Positions 47,041 to 57,330 of a stretch of DNA of 64,000 bases are shown piece by piece. The notes beneath the pieces were generated by a model. That model was given only the letters and a program-made list of their open reading frames with translations. It ran no database searches and was not told the DNA's origin. How positions within the stretch are numbered: the stretch's first letter is position 1; each line of letters starts with the position of its first letter. The translations under genes were made by a program, and so were the position numbers. The stretch spans positions 131,878,875-131,942,874 of the forward strand of contig OU015496.1 in assembly GCA_907164885.2 (NCBI GenBank), written 5' to 3'. The stretch is from Dolomedes plantarius. Its lineage: Eukaryota > Arthropoda > Arachnida > Araneae > Dolomedidae.

Positions 47041-50000
47041 AATATTCAAAGTTAAAACAGAAACCAGTAGGTGCTTTAAGTGATAGTATTGTTTTAGATT
47101 GTATTAAACATGATAAAATTAATAGTGTAGCTACAAGTTCAAGTTGGATACAAGATGTGCAGGTAGGTAGTGATATATTGCGTTTTAAAATTGATACAGG
47201 TGCTGATGTAATACCTAGCAACATTTTTAAAACTTTAAGTCTAAATCTTGTTTAAAACCAACTAATATAGTATTAGAAGTTTATGGAGGTGATAAAATTA
47301 AGCCAGTTGGTATTGTTGATTTTATGTGTAAAATTGGTAGCAATTCTAAACTTGTTGAATTTGTAATTGTAGATTGTAAAAAATATTCTAAACCATTGCT
47401 TGGATTGTCTAGTTCTGTTGAATTTGATCTTATTAATAGGAAATGTGTGGGCAGTACTGAAGTACTGGATAAAGATCGATTCATAGATAAGAATAGATGT
47501 ATTTGAAGGATTGGGTACTTTAAATTTAAAGTGTTCTATAAAAATAGACGAAAATGCTGTACCTATTGCTAGGCCGCCTATGCGAATTCCTGAAGTTATT
47601 AATTGTAAATTAAAAGATAAATTGCAGGTTCTTAAAATGAGGGTATAATTAGTGAAGTAGATAGTCCAGTGGGATGGGTAAACAATTTGCTTATTGTTGA
47701 AAAACCGGATGGAACTATTGGGATATGTTTAGACCCACAGGATCTAAACAAAATAATAAAAAGTGTTTCATTTAATTCCAACTGTGGATGAACTGTTGAC
47801 AAAATTGTGTAGTAAAAGGTGTTTACTCTGTTCTAGATTTAAAAGATGGGTTTTATCAAATACAGTTTGACAGGGAATCTAGTGAGTTGTGTAAATTTAG
47901 TACTCCCTCTGGTTGTTTTAAATTCAACAGACTACCTTTTGGATTAAGTAGTGCCCCAGAAGTTTTTCCAAAATTTCAAGAGAAATTTTGGTGATATTCC
48001 TGGTGTGTTAATTTATTTTGATAATTTGTTAATTGCTGCTGAAACTCCTGAGGAGCATGATGACATTCTTGATAGAGTTATTGAAAGAGCTAGAAAACTA
48101 AATGTGAAATTCAATCCTTGTAAGTTACAATTTAAAGTAAGTGAAGTGAAATATGTTGGGTATGTGTTTAATAAATTTGGAATGAAACCAGATCCCGAGC
48201 AGGTTAGGGCAATCTTAAATTTAGAAACTCCTAGTAATAAAAAAGAGTTACAAAGAATTTTGGGCATGATTAACTTCTTAAGGAAGTTCATACCAAACAT
48301 GTCCGAGTTTACCGCTCCTTTAAGAGAGTTGCTTCAATCAAGTGTTCATTGGAATTGGCTACCCATTCATTCTAATGCACTTAATGAGTTAAAACTAATG
48401 GTAAGCAAATCCCCAGTACTTGGAACATTTGACTGCAAGAAACAAGTTGTGTTGCAATGTGATAGCTCAAAAAATGGACTTGGTTGTTTGCTACAGGAGG
48501 GCCAACCAATAGCTTTTGCATCTCGTAGTTTGTCTGATGCAGAGCCAAACTATGTTCAAGTTGAAAAGGAATATTTGAGTATAGTCTTTGCAACTAAGAA
48601 ATTTCATAATTTTATATATGGTAGGAAAGTAATTGTTCATACGGATCATAAACCATTAGTGTCAATTTCTAATAAAAATGTTGTAAATGTACTATCTAGT
48701 AGATTACAAAGAATGAAGTTGAAATTACTTAAGTATGATCTTGATGTAATGTATTTACCAGGTAAACATATGTATGTTGCTCATTTGTTGTATAGATCCT
48801 TTCTTAAAAGGACAGTGACTGTGATACTTTTCTTAAAGAGATAGTGCATTGTGTGAAAGCTACAAGACATATGCAAGTAACTGAGATAAAGCTTATTATC
48901 TTTAGAGATTCTACGTCACGAGATCCAATTTTGAGTAAACTAGTATATTATTGTAAAGAGGGATGGCCTAATGATAAAAATGAAGTGCCAGAAACTTTCA
49001 GACATTATTTTAAGTTGAGGCAGGATCTTTTTGAGGAGGATGGTATTGTCTTCTTAAATAATAAAATTGTAGTCCCGAGTGATCTTAGAAGGGAAATGTT
49101 AAATAAAATCCATGAGGGACATTTTGGCATGGAAAAATGTAAGTCAGGAGCTAGAGAACTGTTGTATTGGCCAAATATGTCAAATGATATTGAGAACTTA
49201 GTTGATAAGTGTTTCGTTTGTGAAAAATACAGACCAAAAATCTGTAAAGAACCACTCATTTCACATGAAATTTTATCTTTGCCTTTTGAAAAGATGGGGT
49301 GTGATATTTGAATTCGGAAAAAAGTATTTAGTCTTAATGGATTATTTAACTAAATGGTTAGAAATCGTTCCCATGAATAATAAGCGGGCGAGTGAAGTAA
49401 TTTGTAACTTAAAAATATTTTGCACGCATGGTATTCCTAGAGTTTTAGTTGCAGATAATATGCCGTTTAACTCATGAGTTTAAAAAGTTTGCATTGGAAT
49501 GGGATTTTGAAATTATTATTAGCAGCCCCAGATATGCTAAATCAAACGATCAGGCTCAAAGTGGAGTTAAAATAGCGAAGAGTATTCTTAAAAAAATGTA
49601 ATATAACTGAGCAAAGATTTATACAGCGTTAATGGAATATAGAAATACACCTTTAAAAACTAGTTTTCACCAGCCCAGGCATTAATGAGTAGGCGAGTTC
49701 GAATTAAATACCTTTAAATAGACAGCTACTAATTCCAGAAATTCAGGTTAACACAAGGGAAAAAATTTTAAACAAGCAAAATTTGTCTAAATCGTGTTAT
49801 GATAAAACATCAAAGCCATTGTCAGATCTACCTCCTAATCAAAATGTGTTAATTCTTACTGGTAATTCTTGAGAACGAGGAAAAGTTATAAAAAAGATAC
49901 TAGTACTAGAAGTTATTGAGTAAAAAATGAGTTTAATCGTATGAAAAGAAGGAATAGAGTAGATCTGAAACCTTCGTATAACGCACCTAATTTTAGAAAT

Positions 50001-50165
50001 AGTGAAGTTAGTGATTCTCCTATTGGTTGTACAAATGAAAATGTTAATTTTAGGAATTGTAATTTTCAGTCGGAAACAACTGAGGAAAATAATATGAACT
50101 TTAAACCATATATAACCAGGTCTGGACGAGTAAGTAGACCTCCCTTGAGGTATGGGTACATGTAA
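47041..50165 (+). pseudogene. Pol pseudogene: protease, reverse transcriptase, RNase H, integrase
   Basis: The protease active-site motif FKIDTGADV lies near 47190. The reverse transcriptase begins in fragments; LDLKDGFYQIQFDRE (first catalytic Asp) is at about 47835 and LPFGLSSAPE follows. A 297-codon frame (47951-48844) then carries the YxDD box as YFDN, so its second Asp is lost. RNase H (CDSSKNGLG, YVQVEKEYLS, VHTDHKPL) is in the same frame. The integrase zinc region (HEGHFGMEKC...CFVCEKYR) is in 48844-49311. The core follows in other frames (VADNMPF near 49450; QAQSGVKIAKS near 49555 replaces the usual catalytic Glu with Gln). The C-terminal end TRSGRVSRPPLRYG is at about 50115-50160. 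Several stops and frameshifts. Confidence 0.9.
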
Positions 50166-50197
50166 ACACGTGTTTTATTTTGTGTGAAAATACTTCT

Positions 50198-50211
50198 TTG
50201 AAAAGGGGAGA
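50198..50211 (+). other. Polypurine tract
   Basis: GAAAAGGGGAGA lies directly before the TG of the 3' LTR at 50212, the expected position and composition for plus-strand priming. Confidence 0.75.
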
Positions 50212-50357
50212 TGTTTTATGTGTTTTAACTATGTTTTATATATTTTATGTTTTAACTGTTTTATGTTTCTTAACTGTCTGTATCTCGTAACTGTACTATA
50301 TAAGCTGTCCTATAACTGTAATAGTGGCTCTGTTAATAAAAGCACTTATATAAAACA
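50212..50357 (+). repeat. 3' LTR of the decayed Gypsy element
   Basis: It starts TGTTTTATGTG and ends TTATATAAAACA. It matches the 5' LTR apart from two short deletions and a few substitutions, keeping the TATA box and AATAAA. AGTT follows as the right target-site duplication. Confidence 0.9.
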
Positions 50358-50877
50358 AGTTATATATTTAGTAAATAATTGCTACTTTAATACATATGAA
50401 AGTATGACAGGTTTAATATTTGTTGCACTTTAACTGTAAAATCTGTAAGGTAAAATGTGTCTTGATGGCCCCTATCACTTCAGGCTTGCAAATATTTTAA
50501 AATAGACAAACAAGACTAAGAGGTTTTAATCCAATAATCTATTATTAATCTAGGATTTTTATAATGAAATAGTGAAATAAAAATGTAACAACGTTCATAC
50601 TATGATTCAAACTTTGTTTTAACTTTAATTGTAAAAAAAAAAGTAAATTGTGTGTTGTTGGCATCTATTAATATAGAGTTACAAATATTTTAAAATAGGA
50701 AAACGTTTTCTTAGATGTTTCAAGCCCATAGTCTATATGAATCTAGGATTCTTTGGATTTTAAATAGTGAAACAGAATGTTAGTTTTCATACTGTGTTAA
50801 AAAATTTGCTTTAAATTTAAGAAAGAAAATATAAAACCAATTGTCTCTATGTCCCCCATTACAGCAGGCTTATATAT
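50358..50877. repeat. Tandem array L, right part
   Basis: The array-L unit continues (AAACTTTGTTTTAACTTTAA, TAAATTGTGTGTTGTTGGCA, ACAAATATTTTAAAATAG) near 50450, 50640 and 50830, a spacing of about 190 bp. These right-hand units carry additional TAATCTATTATTAATCTAGG-type sequence. The array is cut at 50878 by a Tc1-like element. Confidence 0.75.
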
Positions 50878-52181
50878 TACTATCACGAATCTTAAGATGA
50901 ATGTAGTGTATGAGGAGATAAGCAAATGATGACAAATTCAGAAGAACACACCGTTTTATTAAGAAGATATGACATGAAAATATTACAAATCACTAAGCAG
51001 CAAATCCACCTCTGGCAGCTATACAAGCCGAAACACGGCGTGGCATCGAATCAATGAAGTCACCTATGACCTCCTGCGGAAGATCATGCCATATTTGCAA
51101 CTGGGCTGTTAATTCACCAGTATTCCGGGACTGCTGCAGTTGCCTTCCAAGCACGTAAGACGTGCTCTATTAGCGAGAGGTCTGGTGACCTGGAAGGCTA
51201 CGAGAGTATGTCATATCCATGAAGACATTGTTGGGAGAGTCGCGCAGACTGTGGACGAGGGTTGTCTTGCTGATAAATAGCACCTGTGCTACTTGATAGC
51301 ATAGTCAGTGCAACTGGTGTTAAAAACTCGTCCACGTAACTGAGTACCGTTCAAGCACATTGAATGACGACTAGAAGTGATCGTGTGTCCCAACAAATTG
51401 CTCCCCACACTGTTACACCTTGTGTAATCGCCGTATGTCTCTCGACAACAAATGCCGGATCGTATCGGTGGCCTGGCCGCCTCCACACGTGCATGCGCTG
51501 GTCATCAGCAATTGAGACTGAATCGGGATTCATCGCTGAAGATCACACAGTCGGTCACACTCCAGCTTGCCCCAGGTCGGCAAAAATCCAATAGATACTG
51601 TCTATGATGTGGGGTCAGTGGTAGACGTCTTAATGGATATCGGCTCCTTATACCTGCGTCGGCCTTATACCTGCGTTGGTGCGGACGTGGCCGATCCTCG
51701 CGCGCATTTGTGTTCCTGGGACGCCCTGACCTTCCGCGACGATAGACTATCCCTTTCATGATCCATTGTGGCCAACACCGAGCAACTGCCATATCACTCC
51801 GGCCAAGGTGGTGACCGATACGCCTTTTCGACCAACCTGCTTCTCTGAGACCTACCATACGTCCCCTCTGAAAGTCAAACAATTATTCGTAATGTCTCCG
51901 ATTACGTCTCAGAGGCATCTCTAATCAAAATGCCGTCCATCCATTTCGACAGATTTGTTTGAATAACCCTATGGCACGAGCAATCATGCTTTTCTGGAAT
52001 TGCACGAGCAATCATGCACGAGCAATCATGCTGCGCATCTCATATGCGCATTGCGTATTTACCCTTGTGTCATTGGAGTCGAAATTTTAATCATTTGCAT
52101 ACCTCTTACCAGACTACATTCCTGCCAAGTTTCTTGATAGTAGCTCGATTTCTTCTGGGTGCATATATTTTTTGTTACAGA

Positions 52182-52183
<2 letters not shown>
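50878..52183 (-). mobile_element. Tc1-like element, copy 1, truncated at one end
   Basis: It is clearly related along its length to the complete copy at 62455-63871. The right terminus (GGGTGCATATATTTTTTGTTACAGAGT, ending 52183) is present. The other end begins inside the inverted repeat (TACTATCACG) and lacks its outermost ~45 bp. A TA microsatellite and a Helitron abut the right end. The transposase gene runs on the minus strand and is broken. Confidence 0.85.
51000..51900 (-). pseudogene. Tc1-like transposase pseudogene, copy 1
   Basis: The minus strand shows the paired-like N-terminal part (GLREAGWSKRRIGHHLGRSD, 51882 downward), SGRPRNTNAREDR, a shortened middle, and the catalytic region VIFSDESRFSLN (first Asp). 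YQQDNPRP (second Asp) lies near 51265, and SPDLSLIEHV (catalytic Glu kept) near 51190. Relative to copy 2, about 100 bp encoding SAPTTSLESVRRHLPPS are missing. Frameshifts separate the blocks. Tc1 transposases excise and reinsert the element at TA sites; this copy cannot make a whole enzyme. Confidence 0.82.

Positions 52184-52218
<35 letters not shown>
52184..52218. repeat. TA microsatellite between Tc1 and Helitron ends
   Basis: About 17 TA repeats link the Tc1 terminus to the Helitron 3' end (CTAG at 52219-52222). Both element types favour TA or AT targets, so either insertion could have used or seeded this tract. Confidence 0.85.
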
Positions 52219-52219
<1 letters not shown>

Positions 52220-52853
52220 TAGCTGAAAACCCGCACTTCGCTACGGAGTACATTCAAATTAAATACAACGGTCAATGTATGCAATTAATGCCAAAAAATA
52301 TAAATATATATTTATAATAAATACGACGATCAATGTATACAATAGATGTAAAAAAAGTATTTATAAAAAAATCGTAAGGGATATTTTTATAGACGAAATA
52401 ATGCCCAATCGTCTGCCGCATTAGCAAGAAAAAATATTTTTTTGTCTATTTAGTTTTTATGCACGTGACGATAAATTTAAAGTACCAGAAAAAGAAATCA
52501 CGTGATCAGCATTTAATAAATTAAATTCTAAAAAATTAATCTTTAAAAATTCACCAAAAATCAGAAAAGGTAGTTTTGAGATTCGAAAAAGATCTCATTT
52601 TGAAGGAATTTTTATAATCTTTCTCGTGATATAAATTTTATAACACTCAAATTATTATTTTAAATGCAAACTTAAAAAAAGTTACAAAAACAGCTTAAAA
52701 ATTTAATTTTAAAAAATCTAAGATTTTTTCAAAAATCTTTCTTAGTGCACCCCTACACTATAAGAAGAATCGCCATGCAAAATTTCAGCCCTTTAGGTCC
52801 AGCGGTTTGGTCTATGTGTATGTCAGTCAGTGAATGAGTCAGTTACGGAACTG

Positions 52854-52862
<9 letters not shown>
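52219..52862 (-). mobile_element. Non-autonomous Helitron, copy 3
   Basis: On the minus strand the 3' terminus is CCGTAGCGAAGTGCGGG hairpin, TTTTCAG, then CTAG at 52222-52219. The 5' part (CTGACTCATTCACTGACTGA, CCAAACCGCTGGACC) merges into a TA tract at about 52857-52900. The internal sequence follows copy 2 closely (CAATCGTCTGCCGCATTAGC, CGTGATATAAATTTTATAAC). The perfect hairpin suggests it is closest to the ancestral end. No coding sequence. Confidence 0.83.
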
Positions 52863-52903
<41 letters not shown>

Positions 52904-53961
52904 ATATCTGTGTGTGTGTAAGTAAATCCCATGGGCGTATAACGATTATCTGCTAAAGTACTTTTACTTTTCTCTTCATTATTCAGATAATGGAAGAGAA
53001 GTTTATTAGGCGAAAGATTTATTAAGTATTTTCAAGCCGTTAGTTTTCAATTTAAAAGCACACATATATGGATCTTAATTAAGATATTAATTTTAGAACT
53101 GTTGGAAACCCAATTCTTGAGTTTCTGGACATATGAGAGAGGACGTCATTAGCTCAGTGGAAAGTAGAAATCTAATTTTTGTGTGAAAAATGTATTAAAA
53201 CTTTCTGAATTAAAAACTTTCTTTGGAGCCTGAGAAAATTATTATGAAATACTCGATCCTTTCAGAAATGGGATGCCCTCATCTGATGGAATATTATTTT
53301 ATATGCAAAGCAAAATGAAAAATGAAACTGGAAATTCCTTATTGGAATTCAGATCTTATTTCTTTGAAGGTAGCTCTGAAATACTGAATACCGATAATAA
53401 AAATATACGAGAAAGTAAACTTTTTGCAGTTAAGAAAGATTTAAAATTATATTGACTATGCATATAATGATAAAAATTATAACTGATTCAAAAGTTTTAT
53501 GTATGAGTTTACTTTAATTTATTCAAGAGTATTTTTTTAATTTATCTTTATCAATATAAGTAGAAATATTATATTTATCACATTATGTGTTTTTTCTTAC
53601 TATTACTTTGAGTAATATTTCTTTTAATTTATACCATCGTTCTAGAAGAAGGTCATTGCGTATTTTATTACAAAATTACTAGTATAATACTCGTGTATCG
53701 ATGAATGCATAAATTAATATATTAGTTCACATTTAAATTTCAGAATTTCTACTTCATTTTTTTTCACTTGTTATATTTTTTTAAAATTACCCAGGTTTTT
53801 CATTTTTAAGTTATATATTATTCGTTTAGATTTGAAGGAATGAAGTTTTTTCTGACAACTATCACTTATATGTAACAGAACTTTTCTATAGAATTCTATA
53901 AAAAGAATCTTTTCCCACAAATGTATAAAATATAATAAAATAATATTTCTAAATAAATATA
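52863..53961. other. TA tract and A/T-rich DNA without a gene
   Basis: The TA/TG microsatellite ends near 52920. The remainder has no recognisable gene, array or element. Open frames (53273-53455, 53771-53974) are short and A/T-driven. Confidence 0.65.
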
Positions 53962-54087
53962 CAGGGTGATTCAAAAATGAATATAGTGATTACAAGCGGC
54001 TATAACTGTTTAATCAAAGAATTTATCGATAAGAATTACACACAATATAAAAGGAAGTTCCAAATTTTGTTTACATATTATATAATG

Positions 54088-54327
54088 TTGCTTGGGGTGC
54101 CTTGTGTGGATTGCTGATCTGTACTTTATACCCGGCATCCTCGAGCCCTACATGAATGCAAAATGGCACCGAACCTGGGGAATTAACCCTCGGCTGCGAG
54201 TACGGGTATTGCTTCCGGTTGGGAGAAATATCCCTACGGGTATTGCTGCGAGTACGTAGCTTCCGGTTGTCAGTCTGATCAAGGCCTATAAGCGAAAGCT
54301 GTGGGCGATGTAATTTATGAATACTTA
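54088..54327. other. ~240-bp GC-richer insert in the left arm of the foldback element
   Basis: This block (CCCGGCATCCTCGAGCCC, GGCTGCGAGTACGGGTATTG) is present only in the left arm; the right arm runs straight through the equivalent site. It contains an internal repeat of CGGGTATTGCT and CTTCCGGTTG. A minus-strand CCAGGTTCGGTGCC is B-box-like, so a SINE is possible, but I see no convincing A box or tail. Confidence 0.5.
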
Positions 54328-54503
54328 CATAATATAAATGTTCTATGTGGCTCTTCTTGGTCACACGGACAACACCTAAGCGGTAGTCCATTTCACGCCA
54401 TATATTCTAAAGAATATGTGGAGTCACCAACGCAAGCGCATGAGAAATACGCATTTTGAGTTCTGGATGTAATCCGTGAAATCTGTATCATACGGATTAC
54501 ATA

Positions 54504-54791
54504 TTTCAGGAAAATGGAACACCCCCACATTGGGGTATGGAGGTTCGCACAGTTTTAAACCAGCATATTCCAAAGCGTTCGGTCGGCTGAACTGGAGATG
54601 CCGACGATGTGTTCTGCTCTTGGTCACCTATATCTCCGGATTTGACACCCTGCGATTTCTTTCTATGGGGTTATGTGAAAGACCTTGTGGATGTGCTTCC
54701 TTTGTGGAAAGCAATTCCAGAACTCAAACAGCGCATTTCTACAGTGCGCTTGCTTGGTTACTCAACATATTCTTCAGAATGTATAGCGTGA
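54504..54791 (+). pseudogene. Mariner-like transposase C-terminal fragment
   Basis: One frame, with a single stop near 54588, contains FQENGTPPHWGMEVRTVLN and then CSWSPISPDLTPCDFFLWGY. These are the blocks with the second and third catalytic residues of a mariner-type transposase. The usual Asp in the first block (QQDGAPPH) is Asn here, so catalysis would be lost even without the stop. The N-terminal half is absent. Minus-strand codons for the extreme C-terminus (MDYRLGVVRVTKKSHIEHL, from 54391) lie in the left arm, and a decayed equivalent lies in the right arm. Confidence 0.8.
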
Positions 54792-55088
54792 AATGCACTA
54801 CCATTTAGATGTTGTCCGTGTGACCAAGGGGAGTCGCATATAACATTTATAATGTATATAAATGAAATTTTGAACTTCCTTTTGCATTCTGTGTAATTCT
54901 TATCGATAAATTATTTTCGATGAAATAGTTATAGCCGTTTGTAATGACTATATTCATTTTGAATCACCCTGTATTAAAATATCTGAAAGCATTTGTAGTC
55001 TTCAAAGTTGTATATGTATATATTCAAAATTAATTTGGATAATTTACTGGGATCGTTGTCTCTATATCTGATTCATTACCCATGACAT

Positions 55089-55465
55089 TGTAGGGAACTC
55101 TTTATTTTCAGCGCCGCTAGATGTCAGCGCTAGCGAACATCAGCGTATGGATATGGATATGCGCTGGCGTCTGCTCCGCGAAAACTGCGCATGGGCAGAT
55201 GCGCGCTAAGAAGCGAATGAAAGAGGACTCTGCTCAGTAAGTTCACACGAGTTCAAGCGATAGTTAGTCCGTACTAGACACTGACACCTGTTGGTCAGAT
55301 AGCGGCTCGCGGCTTGTGGATGTTAATCGCGCTACAATATTTTCCTCTCTGTAATTATTTACCTACAGAAAAATAAAATCGAATTGTTGAGTTTAAAGAA
55401 AAACCTTCTTAGATGACTCTTTTTGGAGTATTATGTATGACAATCACCACATCGTGATTTCTACA
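55089..55465 (+). repeat. Solo LTR (377 bp)
   Basis: It begins TGTAGGGAACTC and ends GATTTCTACA, giving the 5-bp inverted ends TGTAG/CTACA. It is flanked by ACAT at 55085-55088 and 55466-55469. The interior is GC-rich in its first two thirds (CAGCGCCGCTAGATGTCAGC, TCGCGGCTTGTGG), then has AATAAA at about 55373, which sets the orientation. No internal retrotransposon body follows, so it is the product of LTR-LTR recombination. It is unrelated to the two other LTR families here. Confidence 0.8.
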
Positions 55466-55589
55466 ACATTACTTGGAAAGTTGTTACCGAATAACTTTAT
55501 CTTTAAAATAAACATACTTCGTATTTAGAACCACTTTTATTTTTGTCAGTAACAAGGAAACAGAGACTGAACTTGCATTACTTTCTGCT

Positions 55590-55885
55590 CCAAGCAGGTT
55601 AAAGTGCAAGCAAACATCTCAAAAATCATGTACATGAAACTAGTTTGTATACTGGTATTCGTGAAAAAGATACTTTCATGCTGCGAAACATCCTTTTCTA
55701 TTGACAATAATTAAAGGAAGAGCACCTAACCAATTGAATTTATTGATTAGAATGAACAGCTGCAACAAGTTTCAATGAATAATTGTCATTTGTTCAACAT
55801 TGAATATACAGGGTATATTCAATGTATATTCAATGTATATTCAATGTATATTCAAGGTATATTCAATGTATCAATATTGAATATA
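55590..55885. repeat. Array N, first unit, with an 11-12-bp minisatellite
   Basis: TCCAAGCAGGTTAAAGTGCA at about 55591 recurs at about 56899. The units share AAACTAGTTTG, TTTTCTATTGACAATAA and TTTATTGATTAGAATGAACA. Near its end TATATTCAATG is repeated about five times (55811-55870), then the foldback element begins at 55886. Confidence 0.8.
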
Positions 55886-56714
55886 CAGGGTGTTCATAAA
55901 AAAAAAAAAAAACTTTGCCGATATAGGGACCTCTAGCGGCCGTTCCGATCATCCGATCGAGAAGAGATTTCAGATATAGTTATTCAGAGGTATGAGCTCG
56001 GGATTTTGTGAACGGCAACAAAGTGGCTCTCATGGTTACGGTTGTAGGTATAGAAACTGGAAATTTTCGAATTTCGACCGTATGGCCGAAATGGCATACG
56101 GTATTCGGCCGTATGGCCGAATGGCAACGCCCACCTTTTTCTCGTCGCAAAATGCTCAGCGCATGCGAAAAAACTAAAGAGCGTTTGAACGGTACGTGTA
56201 TCACAAAAAAAACGGACTCGTTATGCACACACAAAAAAACAGCTCTGCGAATGGCCACTAAAAACACGATCTGGATCACGGAAGAAATTTGCACATGACA
56301 GAGGCAAGACACCAATCACTGATGACAACACAGATCGGACAAAAGAAAACTTTTATTTGGATTTCACATTTTCCACATGGGTGCCATCAATCTTGTTTTT
56401 GTTGGCCGTTCGCACACCTGCTTTTTGTGTGCGCATAACGCGTTTGTTTTTTGTGATACATGTACCATTCCAACGCTCTTTATGGTTTTCGAATGCGCTA
56501 AGCATTTTGCGACGGGAAAAAAAATTGACGTTGCCATTCGAAAATTTCAATTTTCTATAACTACAATCGTAACCGTGAGCTCCACTTTGTTGCCCTTCAC
56601 AGAATCCCGAGCTCATACCTATGAATATCTATATCTGAAATCTCATCTCGATCGGTTGAATGGAACAGCCGCTAGAGGTCCATATATCGGCAAAGTTTTT
56701 TTATGACCACCTTT
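55886..56714. mobile_element. Foldback element with ~400-bp inverted arms
   Basis: Ends are CAGGGTGTTCATAAAA and (reverse complement) AAAGGTGGTCATAAAA, flanked by TA (55884-55885, 56715-56716). The arms (about 55886-56300 and 56345-56714) stay alignable over their length: ACTTTGCCGATATAGGGACC, GGTATGAGCTCGGGATT, CGTCGCAAAATGCT and GTGTATCACAAAAAA recur inverted. The left arm has an extra ~50 bp repeating CGTATGGCCGAA. Only a short spacer of about 45 bp is central. Each arm has an inward-pointing open frame of 87-96 codons of the same protein (FSRRKMLSA, NGTCITK), which I do not recognise. It interrupts array N. Confidence 0.82.
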
Positions 56715-57330
56715 TATTCAAAAACAAAGGTAGCCTTGAGTAAAATAAATAAAAAATTACAAGTAACAAAATTTTCCACTATTAATCGGGGAGTTAGAAT
56801 TAATTTAATGTATATTTATTCCGAAAAATGACACAATTTATGAGTTAAATAATTTTATTGGTTTACTTACAACATTCATGTAGTAAAAGAATTAATAATG
56901 ACCTCCAAGCAGGTTAAAGCGCAAGCAAAAATGTCGAAAATCGATTTTATGAAACTAGTTTGCATACATGTATTCATGAAAAAGAGATTTTCAGCTGCGA
57001 AGTATGCTTTTCTATTGACAATAACCAATAGAAGAGCAGTTAACAATTTGAATTTATTGATTAGAATGAACAATTGCAACAAATTGCAATGAATAATTGC
57101 CATTTATTCAACATTATATTGAATACATTCAAAAAACAAAGGTAGCTTTGAATATAATAAATAAGAAATGACAATAAAATTTAACACCATTAATCTATGA
57201 GTAAGAAATATTTTAATGTATATTTATTCCTAAAATGACACCATTTATAAGAATAATTATTTTATTGGGATACTTACAACACCAATTTAGTTTAAAGAAT
57301 TAATAATGATCTATATTCTACCGAAAAAAA
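56715..57330. repeat. Array N, remaining units (~405-bp period)
   Basis: CAAAAACAAAGGTAGC occurs at about 56721 and 57132, and ACTTACAACA with AATTAATAATGA at about 56868 and 57275. The period is therefore about 405 bp. Open frames of 64 and 75 codons on opposite strands at 56876-57103 lie inside a unit and are not conserved in the other copy. Confidence 0.8.

Larger units (their letters stand above)
46023..50357 (+). mobile_element. Decayed Ty3/Gypsy LTR retrotransposon (Mag / K02A2.6-like)
   Basis: Short LTRs (161 and 146 bp) bound the element. The 4-bp duplication AGTT lies at 46019-46022 and 50358-50361. The order is LTR, primer site, gag with zinc knuckles, protease, reverse transcriptase, RNase H, integrase, purine tract, LTR. 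Protein similarity is to the arthropod/nematode Gypsy group with this Gag and CCHC layout. The LTRs differ by several indels and substitutions, and every gene is broken by stops or frameshifts. It is therefore much older than the element at 1.5-7.2 kb. It is nested in array L. Confidence 0.92.
53962..54971. mobile_element. Mariner-like foldback element (both ends derived from the 3' end)
   Basis: The ends CAGGGTGATTCAAAAATGAA and (reverse complement of the right) CAGGGTGATTCAAAATGAAT match, with TA at 53960-53961 and 54972-54973. Similarity between arms extends far beyond a normal terminal repeat: 53962-54087 plus 54328-54430 pairs with about 54755-54971. Each arm includes the transposase C-terminal codons pointing outward. 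The element is therefore a palindrome-like rearrangement of a mariner-type element of the same broad family as 27854-28435. Confidence 0.8.

Noticed and set aside
54071..54391. 106-codon minus-strand frame as an independent gene
   Set aside because: Its first 19 codons are the transposase C-terminus in the left arm of the foldback element; the rest is the GC-rich insert read by chance.
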